NCBI RefSeq assembly: GCF_900774055.1
Contig: NZ_CAAGSW010000005.1
Location: 62,001-126,000, forward strand
Direction of reading: 5' to 3'
Length of the DNA: 64,000 bases
Origin: Methanococcoides sp. AM1
GTDB lineage: Archaea; Halobacteriota; Methanosarcinia; Methanosarcinales; Methanosarcinaceae
Shown: positions 10,551-18,709 of the stretch, one piece after another
Position numbering within the stretch: position 1 is the stretch's first letter
Layout of the letters: every line of letters starts with the position of its first letter
Program-made: the position numbers and the translations under genes
The notes under the pieces: generated by a model
What the model was told of the DNA's origin: nothing
Database searches by the model: none
Seen by the model: only the letters and a program-made list of their open reading frames with translations

Positions 10551-10643
10551 GGGAGGAGGAGCGAACGAGTTTTTGTCAAGTAAGCATAGCTATGGCTTGA
10601 CACCCATTCCCAAGAAAACAATACCCACCCCGCTTCTGCTCCC
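10551..10643 (+). ncRNA. structured RNA candidate, unit B1
   Basis: The ends GGGAGGAGGAGC (10551-10562) and GCTTCTGCTCCC (10632-10643) pair over 12 positions with one mismatch. Inside, TGTCAAG (10574-10580) pairs exactly with CTTGACA (10596-10602). Confidence 0.5.
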
Positions 10644-10684
10644 ACATCGTAACACATTTTAACTTTGAAAACAATATATTATAT

Positions 10685-10784
10685 GGGTGTGGGAGCTGCA
10701 GAAACGAGGCGAGTTTGGGGAAGACTTGTGGGGACAAGAATGCTGCTAAACGGTAGTATTCTTGAATAAATGACTCCCATGCCC
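10685..10784 (+). ncRNA. structured RNA candidate, unit A2
   Basis: The ends GGGTGTGGGAG (10685-10695) and CTCCCATGCCC (10774-10784) pair over all 11 positions with two G-U pairs. Compared with A1 both arms have changed but pairing is kept. Inside, CAAGAAT and ATTCTTG form a further stem around a short loop. Confidence 0.5.
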
Positions 10785-10860
10785 ATCGTTAATGTAATCT
10801 CTTTCTATGATTTAGACCTTGGAGCAATAGCCGTATTTACTCTAAAACTAATATAGAATA

Positions 10861-10961
10861 TGGGAGGGGAGCTAAAGGATTCTTTGTCAATATATTGTGG
10901 TCCGTGGTTGGCAAACTATCCAGAAAAACGGGTTAACTCACATGCGTGGCTCCTGTTCCCA
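10861..10961 (+). ncRNA. structured RNA candidate, unit B2
   Basis: The ends TGGGAGGGGAGC (10861-10872) and GCTCCTGTTCCCA (10949-10961) pair with one bulged base. The arms differ from B1 yet still pair. A similar 3' arm (CGCTTCTGTTCCCATA, 11328-11343) recurs downstream and may belong to a fifth, partial unit. Confidence 0.45.
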
Positions 10962-11098
10962 CATGGAATTTATTCTTATATTCATCTCACCGTACTGGGA
11001 AGTGTGGATGATTTGTTTGTAAACGTTACGTATTGAAATAAAACATACGTAAAAAAAAGTATAAGTATGAGAATTTACTATGTTGTATTCGATCAAAC

Positions 11099-11269
11099 AT
11101 GAATGAATCAACAAAGAACATTGGAAATTGCGTAAACTGCCGTTACTACGAATCGAGAATAGACACTGGTTATCAATCGGGGTACTGTCACAGATATCCA
11201 CCTGTCAGCGGAAAAGCTGAGGTAGAAAAAGATAATTTTTGTGGGGAATTCGAGAAGCCTCCCTTATAA
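11099..11269 (+). CDS. small Cys-rich protein, metal-site candidate
   Basis: A 56-residue protein opening MNESTKNIGNCVNCRYYES. It has a CVNC knuckle at residues 11-14, then GYCHRYPP (Cys30) and DNFCGEF (Cys48). This spacing is seen in widespread small four-cysteine proteins thought to bind zinc or an Fe-S centre. An AT-rich TATA-like stretch lies about 35 bp upstream. It stands alone in the left arm of the provirus. No function can be assigned. Confidence 0.75.
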   Translation: MNESTKNIGNCVNCRYYESRIDTGYQSGYCHRYPPVSGKAEVEKDNFCGEFEKPPL

Positions 11270-11481
11270 CCCCACTTCCTTTTTTTAAATCGAGACTAAC
11301 GATCCAGAAAAACGACAACAGCCACCTCGCTTCTGTTCCCATATTACAGCAGTCTTTTTTGATGTACCACCAAAGGGTGCTGTTGCCAACGGTACCAAAT
11401 AACTGTCTGAATTAGGCCCGAGGTGCTGGAAGTATAGCAGAGCGGAAAGTCAAAAAGCAGATAATCAAATCAGTATGGAGT

Positions 11482-11536
11482 AGGATTTCAGTTTCATCTG
11501 GAATCCATCCTCAAACATGCCAAGGCTGAAACTAAA
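11482..11536 (-). terminator. hairpin terminator of the DUF488 module
   Basis: AGGATTTCAGTTTCA and TGAAACTAAATCCT form a stem of about 14 bp with one mismatch, located just past the stop of the minus-strand gene ending at 11543. Its position suggests it ends that transcript or protects it. Confidence 0.55.
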
Positions 11537-11542
11537 TCCTTG

Positions 11543-12304
11543 TTAAAAATCAAAGAGGTTTTTTTGGGAAGTATCTTTTTTTGGAGGATAAAAGATACCA
11601 ATAATCATCCAGGTTTTAAATCTAAAATGAGTTCCTAATATGAAATAAAGATCCCTTTCTAACATGAAATCAAACCATTTCTTTCTGATTTTTTCCTCAA
11701 TCGATGAAGGGTCCTTATCCGTCACCATGATATTCCTTGCAAGCTCGTTCAATTCCCAATCGAGTATTTTTATTTTATGGCCCTTACAATTTGGTTCACC
11801 TTGACATCTGAAAATGTATCTGGCTTCAATGGGCATTTTTACTTTATCCCTGCCTTCAGTCAAGTATTCACCAGCTAGAGTGAAATACGCTTGTTTATCA
11901 GATATTTCAGTACTATTAATTATAATTTCAATATCTTCTAATTCGGGACGTATAATGCCTAAACTTGCATCTTCAGATGTTAATTCTTCGATTGAGGATA
12001 TCAGTGGAGTTATTCGTTCTAATACACCATCATCATTAAGAGGAGTACATAAATTTGTATGACTCAACGCTTTTCGACTTTCTCTTCTCTTATCATTGTC
12101 AGCTTTAGTTATATTAGCCTCAATAATATCCTTTTTTTTGAAATTGACTAATCCATCCCCATAGTTAAACTTAAACGGATATAAGCGACGCAATTCATTG
12201 TCTTGATTAATGCCAGCAACACATACAGTATATCCATATTTAACACTCTTTTCAGGTGTTGCCCTTACTAAAACTAAGACCTGTTCAGTAACATTTGAAT
12301 TCAA
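11543..12304 (-). CDS. DUF488-partner protein of unknown function
   Basis: A 253-residue protein overlapping the stop of the upstream DUF488 gene by four bases (TTGA: TTG start, TGA stop), so the pair is translationally coupled. It opens EQVLVLVRATPEKSVKYGYTVCVAGI, followed by a conserved-looking RRLYPFKFNYGDG. It has a CQGEPNCKGHKIKILDWE segment (two Cys and a His, perhaps a metal site) and a hydrophobic FILGTHFRFKTWMIIGIFYPP near the C-terminus. I do not recognise the family. The low GC of the pair compared with the structural genes suggests recent acquisition. A defence or regulatory role is inference from the pairing only. Confidence 0.7.
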   Translation of the reverse strand: MNSNVTEQVLVLVRATPEKSVKYGYTVCVAGINQDNELRRLYPFKFNYGDGLVNFKKKDIIEANITKADNDKRRESRKALSHTNLCTPLNDDGVLERITPLISSIEELTSEDASLGIIRPELEDIEIIINSTEISDKQAYFTLAGEYLTEGRDKVKMPIEARYIFRCQGEPNCKGHKIKILDWELNELARNIMVTDKDPSSIEEKIRKKWFDFMLERDLYFILGTHFRFKTWMIIGIFYPPKKDTSQKNLFDF

Positions 12305-13164
12305 ATATTAACAACCTCTATTCCTTTAGTACTTGCAATAGATTTCGCAATTACACCTCTATGACACATATTAATATCAGCTTCAAAACACATCAAAGCA
12401 ATTCTATTGTTTTGACTTAACTCATATATATCTTCAAGATGATTTAGATTTCTTTTAAGTGTTGTAGTAGCATATTCATTAAATAAATTTTGGTAGTCCG
12501 CCATCGAATCTAAATTCTTTCTATTTTCACTTTCAATGCCTAAATCTGGAATATGGATGTATTGTATGCCAACTTTTTCAAGATACTTACTTAATTTCAT
12601 TTTTGTAAAGCTAAACTTCATACTAAATGGATTTTTCCTGACATCAATAAGGATGTTGATATTGTTTTGAATTAAATAATTCAAAAACTGATCTATGTCT
12701 CTACCCTCATAACCAATTGTGAATAAACCCGGAACAAGGTTTTGCTCTTTACAACTAATAAGTTTACTCTTTACAGTATATTCAGGATAGTTTTCATAAA
12801 CATATTCTCTAATTTGCTTATCAGAACTGAACCTTTTAGCAATCCTTTTAATTCTAAATACTGCTTTACGATCTGTTTTTTTTGCGAATGCTTTCCCCTC
12901 ATCAGTTAATTCTAAATGCTTGGATGTTTCGATAATCAGACCTTCAGTTTGAAGTTTGGTTATATCTGCATAACAGGCATTTGAAAATGGACCATAGTGA
13001 TAAGGAAAGAAGTGATAAAATTTAATTAATCGATCTACATGTTCTTCAATTGAAAGCAAAAAAAGATTCTTTACAACCATAAACTTTGTGGCATTACCGC
13101 TATCGTTTAATTGATCAATTACATATAGAAGTGCTCTTTGTTTATGGTTAATCATGTGTTTCAC
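12301..13164 (-). CDS. DUF488 protein with N-terminal winged-helix-like domain
   Basis: A two-domain protein of 287 residues. Residues 1-90 look like a winged-helix/SocA-like unit with the motif FFPYHYGPFSNACYADITKLQTEGLI. From about residue 145 the DUF488 domain begins with FTIGYEGRDIDQFLNYL, then LIDVRKNPFSMKFSF, YIHIPDLGIESENR and CFEADINMCHRGVIAKSI, the usual C-terminal C..CHR pattern. Translation starts at GTG 13164 or ATG 13155. A TATA box (TTTATATAAT, 13195-13204) lies about 30 bp upstream. DUF488 proteins with extra DNA-binding-like domains occur in accessory and defence islands, but no activity is proven. Confidence 0.85.
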   Translation of the reverse strand: MKHMINHKQRALLYVIDQLNDSGNATKFMVVKNLFLLSIEEHVDRLIKFYHFFPYHYGPFSNACYADITKLQTEGLIIETSKHLELTDEGKAFAKKTDRKAVFRIKRIAKRFSSDKQIREYVYENYPEYTVKSKLISCKEQNLVPGLFTIGYEGRDIDQFLNYLIQNNINILIDVRKNPFSMKFSFTKMKLSKYLEKVGIQYIHIPDLGIESENRKNLDSMADYQNLFNEYATTTLKRNLNHLEDIYELSQNNRIALMCFEADINMCHRGVIAKSIASTKGIEVVNI

Positions 13165-13248
13165 TCATCTTTATACTAATTATTCTTTACGCTTATTATA
13201 TAAAGATATAATAAGTCCGGTGAAAGTAATTTAAATATCGTCATATCG

Positions 13249-13533
13249 TTACAACAACCTCTTTCCTCTCCAAAATCCCCAAGGATGCATCAAAAAGCCT
13301 TTCTTCATAGTGTGCTGCATCCCGATCTCATGGCCAATTTCATGCATAAGGCGAAGACGCCAGTTGCCGACTCTGCAGACAACAACTTCCTGGCACGAAT
13401 CAGACTACCACCCAAGTGCTAAAAAGTGAGGATATCGGGAATCTGTGAGAGAGATCATCTTTCGCAGACCCCAGTGTTGGTGCATGTAGCGATAGTATTC
13501 TACTAGGTCGAGGATCTTCTTTTCGTAACTCAC
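13249..13533 (-). CDS. metzincin-like zinc protease with in-frame TAG (Pyl candidate)
   Basis: Starts at GTG 13533, which overlaps the previous gene's stop (GTGA); GAGG lies 7 nt upstream. Codon 43 is TAG (13405-13407). The same frame then continues for 51 more codons to TAA. After the TAG comes HEIGHEIGMQH (residues 64-74), an exact metzincin HExxHxxGxxH zinc site, and MHP at 82-84 as a plausible Met-turn. The zinc site lies wholly beyond the TAG, so the 42-residue stopped product would be useless. If TAG is read as pyrrolysine the product is 94 residues. It is the last gene of the tail operon; a tail-linked protease acting on the S-layer is an inference. Alternative: a nonsense-mutated pseudogene. 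Confidence 0.75.
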
Positions 13534-14312
13534 GCTGTCCTCGCAAATCCCAGGAAGTCTACATAGATTGTATTGGTAGTGACAGTGTCCTTGAAGACAC
13601 CGAAGCGGATTGTATCATCTGCATCACCAGAATCAACAGTGAAGGAAGCAGTGTACAGATCATAGGAACTGGTTACCGTCTTCTTGCTGGATACAAGACT
13701 AGTACTGTCAGTCTCATTGTACACTTCCAGCTCGATGTCACTTGCTACCTGATTGCTGTCTCTTATCCTGGCAAAGATATCATAAGTACCTGCAGGCAAC
13801 CGATAATCTGCTTGTGTAAGAGCAAACTTTATTCCGGCATTCTGTGCAGAAAATGAAGCAGCCATTCCCGCAGAAGCATTGGAATCTGACACATCTGTCA
13901 CTGAGCCCACATCCGTGCAGACTTCAGCTTCGTAAACTTCACCTCCTCCCACCGAGAATTTTCCATTCACTGTGATTACCATATCCATCGAAGAAGGTTT
14001 ATTTCGCGTTACTGGCAGGGAAGCAATGTTTCCATAGAGAGCTTCGTTTTCAGATCCCAGACAAAACAGAACATTATCATCGAGTGACTGCAGGTACTTC
14101 AATTTCCTTTTCATGACCTGTAAATCGCTGAGTATCTTTGAGGTAAATCTGTAGGCAGGTGCTTCAATATACCTCGGGAAGCTCTTCGTGTTCTTACTGG
14201 CATACGGTTTATACTTCACAATTTCCCTGACATTAATTTCCGCCTCCTGTTGAAGGGTGTCAAGGAAAACTTCCACGGAATTGCCATACAAATAATTGAG
14301 TCTAAGAGTCAT
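13530..14312 (-). CDS. tail-module protein with beta-rich C-terminal domain
   Basis: 260 residues from the ATG at 14312 (MTLRLNYLYG); an upstream extension to 14375 only overlaps the preceding gene. The N-terminal half resembles tail or baseplate components (LDTLQQEAEINVREIVKYKPYA read in pieces). The C-terminal part, about residues 130-255, is Ala/Ser/Thr/Asp-rich and beta-predicted (SYDLYTASFTVDSGDADDTI), typical of carbohydrate-binding-like or Ig-like receptor domains. It lies at the distal end of the tail operon, where receptor-binding proteins are usual. Function is inferred from position. Confidence 0.7.
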   Translation of the reverse strand: MTLRLNYLYGNSVEVFLDTLQQEAEINVREIVKYKPYASKNTKSFPRYIEAPAYRFTSKILSDLQVMKRKLKYLQSLDDNVLFCLGSENEALYGNIASLPVTRNKPSSMDMVITVNGKFSVGGGEVYEAEVCTDVGSVTDVSDSNASAGMAASFSAQNAGIKFALTQADYRLPAGTYDIFARIRDSNQVASDIELEVYNETDSTSLVSSKKTVTSSYDLYTASFTVDSGDADDTIRFGVFKDTVTTNTIYVDFLGFARTA

Positions 14313-14316
14313 ATCA

Positions 14317-14901
14317 TCACACCACGTAAGGAATGACCACCTTCGTATCCTGCGTGGATCTATCGCAGTATACATTCACACTGTAAGTGTTGTTCGAATT
14401 TCCATCTTTGACGGTGTAATAGATCTTCACATATAGCTGGAGTTTCGCCTGGTTGGTTGTTTCGACATCTGCCACTTCTTTCCAATAGATGTGACTGACA
14501 ATAGCTTCCGTCGTGGTGTCCACGTCAGCAATTTTACTCCCGGACCAAAAAGTGAAATAATCAACAATTGCAGTTTCAGTACCATCGTCTTCGAGCAGAG
14601 TCAGCTTAAGATCGATCTGTGTCATCTCGATCTCGTCTGTTGTAAGGCGAGTCTGCGATGGGAACTTCACGCTTGCCTTAACATTGAACTGGATGGTTCC
14701 ATCTATCCGGTTGTATAATGCTTGTACTGTCGGACACAGGAATTTGAATTCTTCAGTGGTCGTGATGTTTCCGGGTCCACTCAGATCAAGTGTAGCCAAA
14801 CTATCTAACGCAATCGAATCAGGTATCGTAAGATCCGAAGGAACCATCAGTCGAGCATAATCTGTACTATTCCAGTTAAACGAAGAGTCGCTTAAAGCCA
14901 T
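14317..14901 (-). CDS. tail-module protein, unknown
   Basis: 194 residues from ATG 14901 (MALSDSSFNW); a TTG at 14928 directly after the tape-measure stop is an alternative start. It is rich in beta-forming and acidic segments (VDYFTFWSGSKIADVDTTTE; LQLYVKIYYTVKDGNSNNTY), with no recognised motif. It sits between the tape measure and the presumed receptor-binding gene, so a baseplate or tail-tip role is likely. Confidence 0.65.
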   Translation of the reverse strand: MALSDSSFNWNSTDYARLMVPSDLTIPDSIALDSLATLDLSGPGNITTTEEFKFLCPTVQALYNRIDGTIQFNVKASVKFPSQTRLTTDEIEMTQIDLKLTLLEDDGTETAIVDYFTFWSGSKIADVDTTTEAIVSHIYWKEVADVETTNQAKLQLYVKIYYTVKDGNSNNTYSVNVYCDRSTQDTKVVIPYVV

Positions 14902-14928
14902 TCCAATATATTCTTCCAATAGTCGCAA

Positions 14929-16737
14929 TTATACCACCCACGATTTTCCGTGTACTCCAGCCTTTGTCGCTCTGGCAAGCGTGAATTCAAAGTCTGTAAC
15001 GTCCGAGTGATTCTCGATATCAATATCCATATCGATGTCGACCTGACGAGGTTCCTGTCTGAGAACAGTAATTATCGCGTCGAGTTTCGAGAGAATGGAA
15101 GCAGTTTCTTCTTTGGTCCCAGACGATTTACCCGCCGGCTGCAGTTGTGGGTTTGCAATGGGCACTGGAGAAGCAACTGGCTGTCCCGAAGTTGCAAGGA
15201 GATCATCGATACTCTTACCACCAGTTGCAGCCAATCGCTGGCGAATGTAAGCACTGTGACCAGCCCACCCGGGAATACTTCCACTGCCTGGGGACCCTGC
15301 CATTCCACCAGCTGTAGCACCGAGACCGCCACCCATCGCATTTTGGATATCTTGTGATCCTTCTTTAGCAGTCTCTACCTGCTTCTGAATTTCCTCTCCG
15401 ACTGTGGCAGTCATACCTTCAAAATTGAGCTTGTTGACAGTCTGGGCATCAATACCTGCTTTCTGCATCAGAGGGACGAGTTTGTTGTATGCCTCGATAG
15501 CAAGATTCAGGCCACCGATGAACTTGTTCACGATGGTACTATAGAATTTGCTGTACAGCTCGATATTGCTTTTCACAAGTTTCCCGAGTTTCTCGCCGAT
15601 GTTGTATTTGTCAAGGAAGGCTACGAAATTTGAAAACTGAATCACGAGAAGATTTACCGCATTCGCGATAGCTGAGAAATCCACTTCTGTACCTGCCATA
15701 CCTTGCCTAAAGTCTGCAATGATTCCTTTAATTGAACCAAATGCTTCAACCGCTGCTTGCTTTGCTGGCCCGAGCATGGTTGCAAACCTTGTGAGTCCAC
15801 CCCATATCTCACCAAATGCATCTTTCACCTGCCGGAATCCCTCACCAATTGAAGCAAACGCACCACTGTTGCCCCAATCAAGGAACGACTGTAAAGCATT
15901 CCGTACAACAGGAATAATTTCCTTGAGTACAGGTACCAGTGCGGATCCGAATGATTCACCTAGGTCACGAACATCAGACTTCAATGCACGCATCTGATTG
16001 GCAAAACTCCCCTGTGTCCGGATTGCATCACCCTGTGCATCCGTGGTCCCCTTCATAATGATATTCAATCTGGCCTGTACCTTCTGCTGCTCTGTGGCTG
16101 CCTGTACCCCTCCCGCAATTCCCATGTTCATGAGTTCTTGTCCGAGGGTGGTCTGTGTGATCACAACACCATATTTCCTCATCGTTTCGTGGTTTCCGAC
16201 CAAGGCGGACTGCAGTGCAGCAATTGTTTCAGGCTCGGATTCATTGTTGAATGATGAGAGATCTACAGCAAGCTCGGTCAACTGCTTGGATAGTTCAGAA
16301 CCTTCTTCCCTAGCAAACCCCATAGGGACAAAGGTATCCTGGAATGTGGACATGTACGACTTAACGTCAGTAGTTGCTCTGCCAACCGTATCTCCGAAGT
16401 CTTCAGCCCACTGTTTTGCATCATTTGCATTGTCTTTGAAAACGGCATTGAATTTCCCGTCGATCTCTTCCGCATCACTGGCCAACCCTACCGCTTTCCA
16501 GCTGAATGCTGCGAACGCCGCTGCTGCTGCCACCGCAGCAACACTAGCTACTTTCATTGCTTTGCCGATGTTTGCTGACATCTTTGACATACTTGTGGAC
16601 GTTTTGCCAGCCTGACCTTCAAGATTGTCCATTTTTCGATCAACCTTATCGAGTCCACGGAAAGCTTCGTCAACATCGGCCTTTATCTGGTATACAAGTT
16701 TGTCAATCGTTTCTCCGGTCGTCTCATCACCTCGCAA
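14929..16737 (-). CDS. tail tape measure protein
   Basis: 602 residues that set tail length and line the tube before DNA ejection. The N-terminus (VDEAFRGLDKVDRKMDNLEG) is a predicted coiled coil. It is followed by a hydrophobic Ala-rich helix (VASVAAVAAAAAFAAFSW, about residues 54-71) and the minor-tail/TP901-like core (ELAVDLSSFNNESEPETIAA; VVITQTTLGQELMNMGIAGG). By the usual rule of about 0.15 nm per residue it implies a tail near 90 nm. It starts with TTG at 16737. A TATA-like ATATAAA just upstream gives it its own promoter, because a plus-strand gene interrupts the operon here. Confidence 0.92.
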   Translation of the reverse strand: MRGDETTGETIDKLVYQIKADVDEAFRGLDKVDRKMDNLEGQAGKTSTSMSKMSANIGKAMKVASVAAVAAAAAFAAFSWKAVGLASDAEEIDGKFNAVFKDNANDAKQWAEDFGDTVGRATTDVKSYMSTFQDTFVPMGFAREEGSELSKQLTELAVDLSSFNNESEPETIAALQSALVGNHETMRKYGVVITQTTLGQELMNMGIAGGVQAATEQQKVQARLNIIMKGTTDAQGDAIRTQGSFANQMRALKSDVRDLGESFGSALVPVLKEIIPVVRNALQSFLDWGNSGAFASIGEGFRQVKDAFGEIWGGLTRFATMLGPAKQAAVEAFGSIKGIIADFRQGMAGTEVDFSAIANAVNLLVIQFSNFVAFLDKYNIGEKLGKLVKSNIELYSKFYSTIVNKFIGGLNLAIEAYNKLVPLMQKAGIDAQTVNKLNFEGMTATVGEEIQKQVETAKEGSQDIQNAMGGGLGATAGGMAGSPGSGSIPGWAGHSAYIRQRLAATGGKSIDDLLATSGQPVASPVPIANPQLQPAGKSSGTKEETASILSKLDAIITVLRQEPRQVDIDMDIDIENHSDVTDFEFTLARATKAGVHGKSWVV

Positions 16738-16771
16738 ATTGTTTATATGTGTATACTGAATATTCTTTTAC

Positions 16772-16981
16772 ATGAGTACAAAATATTGTAATCTATGTGA
16801 ACGTAAAATTGAACCAGTCAAGAAGTTTAATTGGGTACTGTTTTTGCTGTTGTTTATTACTGGGATTGGCCCAGTGATCTACATAGTGTGGTATCTTCTG
16901 CTTGGCAGTAAGAACCGCTGTCCTATTTGCGGAACAAAGAACATCACGTGGAAGATTCCTGAACAGGTTGAGGATGAATAA
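16772..16981 (+). CDS. small membrane protein with split zinc ribbon
   Basis: 69 residues on the strand opposite to the tail genes. CNLCERK (residues 6-12) and CPICGTKN (about 50-57) form two CxxC knuckles flanking a hydrophobic helix (WVLFLLLFITGIGPVIYIVW, about 21-40). The layout resembles small LITAF-like or zinc-ribbon membrane proteins. It is a likely cargo gene with its own promoter (TTTATATGTG, 16741-16750). Function unknown. Confidence 0.8.
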   Translation: MSTKYCNLCERKIEPVKKFNWVLFLLLFITGIGPVIYIVWYLLLGSKNRCPICGTKNITWKIPEQVEDE

Positions 16982-16983
16982 CT

Positions 16984-18063
16984 TCATCTATCTACCACCT
17001 CTCTTTTTAAATTTGAAATTACTATGGCATTGTGTGCTATAGTCTGAGGAACGGTATCTTCATGGAAGATCCACACATTTCCAGCGCCGATCACATTCGA
17101 CACAATGGAGAAGCCCCGGTTGCTACACACGTACAGATCAGTACCGAGTGTGAGGTAATTGTCAGTGCTTGTGGACTGATCTGCAGGTGTCAGAGATCCA
17201 CAAGTAAGATCTACTGAAGAATTGATCATAGGAACTCGACCACGTTCTACAGTGATCTCGATTGCATTGCTTGTCTTGCAGATGACCTTGTCCTGTGTCA
17301 ATCCGGTCAGGGTGACCCTTGAGAAAGTGCCTGCAGTAAAGTCGTCAATCTTGGTATAGACAGATCCTGACCAGTAGTAAACTGTGATTGTATTCGAGGA
17401 GAGGGTAACTTTGTACAGGCCGTTCGAGATCACACAGTCTCCGGAGAAGATGTGTTCGTGATTGTAGATCTGTGTGGACCCATCGTAGCATCTAACTTCA
17501 CCCTTTCCGGACTCAACTGCAGCTAGATCAAAAAGGATGGAATCGGTCTGCACTCGAGTGATATCCCCGTCCTCCGATGACAGCGTTTCTGTGGTACTTC
17601 CTCCAGACCAGCTGGATCCGATAGGCACAGCAATCCAGTTCTGGCCGGATATCGCCCAGTCGTTGGCCATGGTCACCGGTCTGCAGTGCAATTTCGTAGT
17701 GTAGGCAGCTGCATCCATCCATAGCCCTTTCAGAACCATATCACGAAGCGCTCCGGAGGAATACGGGATATCTGCACCACTGCAGAAGAACCAGCCGGAT
17801 TTTTCGTTCACTGAATTGATGAAATTGAAGGATCCTGGCCTTTGCCTGATAGCCTGTGCATCTTCAACAAGCTGGTTGAGTGTCCTGGAATCACCATACT
17901 TCTGTAGGAGATATCCTGTGAGTTCTGCATCCGGAAGTTTCGATGCGTATTCTGCCATCTCATATCCGGAAGTACCAAGGCCTCCGACAGCCCCGTTCGG
18001 CTTCGTAGAGTCGTCCACACCGAATGATTCTACTGCAGACAATTCGATATTCCCTATGTACAT
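16984..18063 (-). CDS. tail protein upstream of the tape measure
   Basis: 359 residues, starting at ATG 18063, which overlaps the stop of the frameshifted chaperone product (TGATG). No family is recognised. The N-terminal third is helical (LPDAELTGYLLQKYGDSRTL), the rest beta-rich with repeated aromatic/Ser/Thr stretches (YKVTLSSNTITVYYWSGSVY). Its place between chaperone and tape measure is unusual, since distal tail proteins normally follow the tape measure. A distal-tail or hub role is guessed from position only. Confidence 0.7.
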   Translation of the reverse strand: MYIGNIELSAVESFGVDDSTKPNGAVGGLGTSGYEMAEYASKLPDAELTGYLLQKYGDSRTLNQLVEDAQAIRQRPGSFNFINSVNEKSGWFFCSGADIPYSSGALRDMVLKGLWMDAAAYTTKLHCRPVTMANDWAISGQNWIAVPIGSSWSGGSTTETLSSEDGDITRVQTDSILFDLAAVESGKGEVRCYDGSTQIYNHEHIFSGDCVISNGLYKVTLSSNTITVYYWSGSVYTKIDDFTAGTFSRVTLTGLTQDKVICKTSNAIEITVERGRVPMINSSVDLTCGSLTPADQSTSTDNYLTLGTDLYVCSNRGFSIVSNVIGAGNVWIFHEDTVPQTIAHNAIVISNLKREVVDR

Positions 18064-18709
18064 CAGTTGCCTCCCGGATATGCTGCTCTCCTATTCGCAA
18101 CAATTGTTTTCAGCAAGACCTCTTCATATGACATCATATACAATTGCTCCACGGTGACTCCAAACTGCTCACTCAACAGGATATCCTCGAGTTCTGACGA
18201 TGGTCGACCAGACCCCTGCAACACCATGTTGATATTGCGGTACAGAGCCCATGCTGGATTGGTTATGTCGAAGACTCGTTCACGGTAGCCGTGTCCGTCA
18301 CTTCCATAATCGAGGACGAATCGGTAGGCGATTCCCTGAAAAAATCCACAGCATCACCGCCGATTGTGTCCTTGCATTTTCCCAGAAGTTCTTCCCACTC
18401 TTCGTGAGAGATCTCATCCTCGAGGCTCTGGATATCCCTGAGAGTCAGAGTTGTTGCGAGCATGACGGTCTGGTAATCTTGAGCAGATTCCTGGAAGTTG
18501 ATGAACCTGGCAAGGTACTCACCATTCTCTTTCAGGAAATCTCCGATAGCATCATCCACACCTTTCTGAGGATCCATGTCTTTCATCGGCAAGTTCTGCA
18601 ACTGCCAGTCTCTGACAACATTCTGAGCACGCTTGACAGATCCATGTCTGGGCTTCTCGAAGAACTGTATACCTTTGAATTTTTTTACCATGTCATTCAC
18701 CTCAGGCAA
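18063..18709 (-). CDS. tail assembly chaperone, -1 frameshift product (GT-like)
   Basis: Extended form of the chaperone. Ribosomes slipping by -1 on T-TTT-TTC (read from 18344 to 18338) continue from codon 124 in the overlapping frame for 91 codons, giving 215 residues that end ANRRAAYPGGN. The -1 frame has no stop from the slip site to 18063, and the extension (DITNPAWALYRNINMVLQ) reads as a real protein. The layout equals lambda G/GT: after the tail tube gene, before the tape measure. The next gene starts on the extension's stop codon (TGATG), which supports its translation. Confidence 0.85.
18263..18709 (-). CDS. tail assembly chaperone, unshifted form (G-like)
   Basis: 148 residues ending VNESST. 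It is predominantly helical and acidic (LRDIQSLEDEISHEEWEELLG), as in siphovirus G proteins. It overlaps the tail tube gene by 8 bp and shares residues 1-124 with the frameshift product. Assembly chaperones of this type bind the tape measure during tail formation. Confidence 0.8.
   Translation of the reverse strand: MPEVNDMVKKFKGIQFFEKPRHGSVKRAQNVVRDWQLQNLPMKDMDPQKGVDDAIGDFLKENGEYLARFINFQESAQDYQTVMLATTLTLRDIQSLEDEISHEEWEELLGKCKDTIGGDAVDFFRESPTDSSSIMEVTDTATVNESST
18338..18344 (-). promoter_or_regulatory. -1 ribosomal frameshift site T-TTT-TTC
   Basis: Seen on the minus strand as TTTTTTC in the phase X-XXY-YYZ relative to the zero frame (GAT TTT TTC). This is the classic slippery heptamer. It falls in the last part of the zero-frame ORF, where the -1 frame is already open. 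I did not identify a definite downstream pseudoknot. Confidence 0.85.

Larger units (their letters stand above)
10371..10965. repeat. tandem duplication of a 308-bp A+B block
   Basis: Two imperfect copies of a block of about 308 bp. Each block holds an A unit beginning TTATATGGGTG (10371 and 10679) and a B unit beginning TATGGGAGG (about 10548 and 10858). The two B units are preceded by a shared CAATAGCCGTATTTACTCT (10514-10532 and 10824-10842). No open frame of note runs through the array. It occupies most of the gene-free left arm of the provirus. Confidence 0.8.

Noticed and set aside
10371-10965. Insertion sequence or MITE cluster
   Set aside because: No transposase and no clear target-site duplications; changes in the arms keep pairing, which favours RNA structure. 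Not fully excluded.
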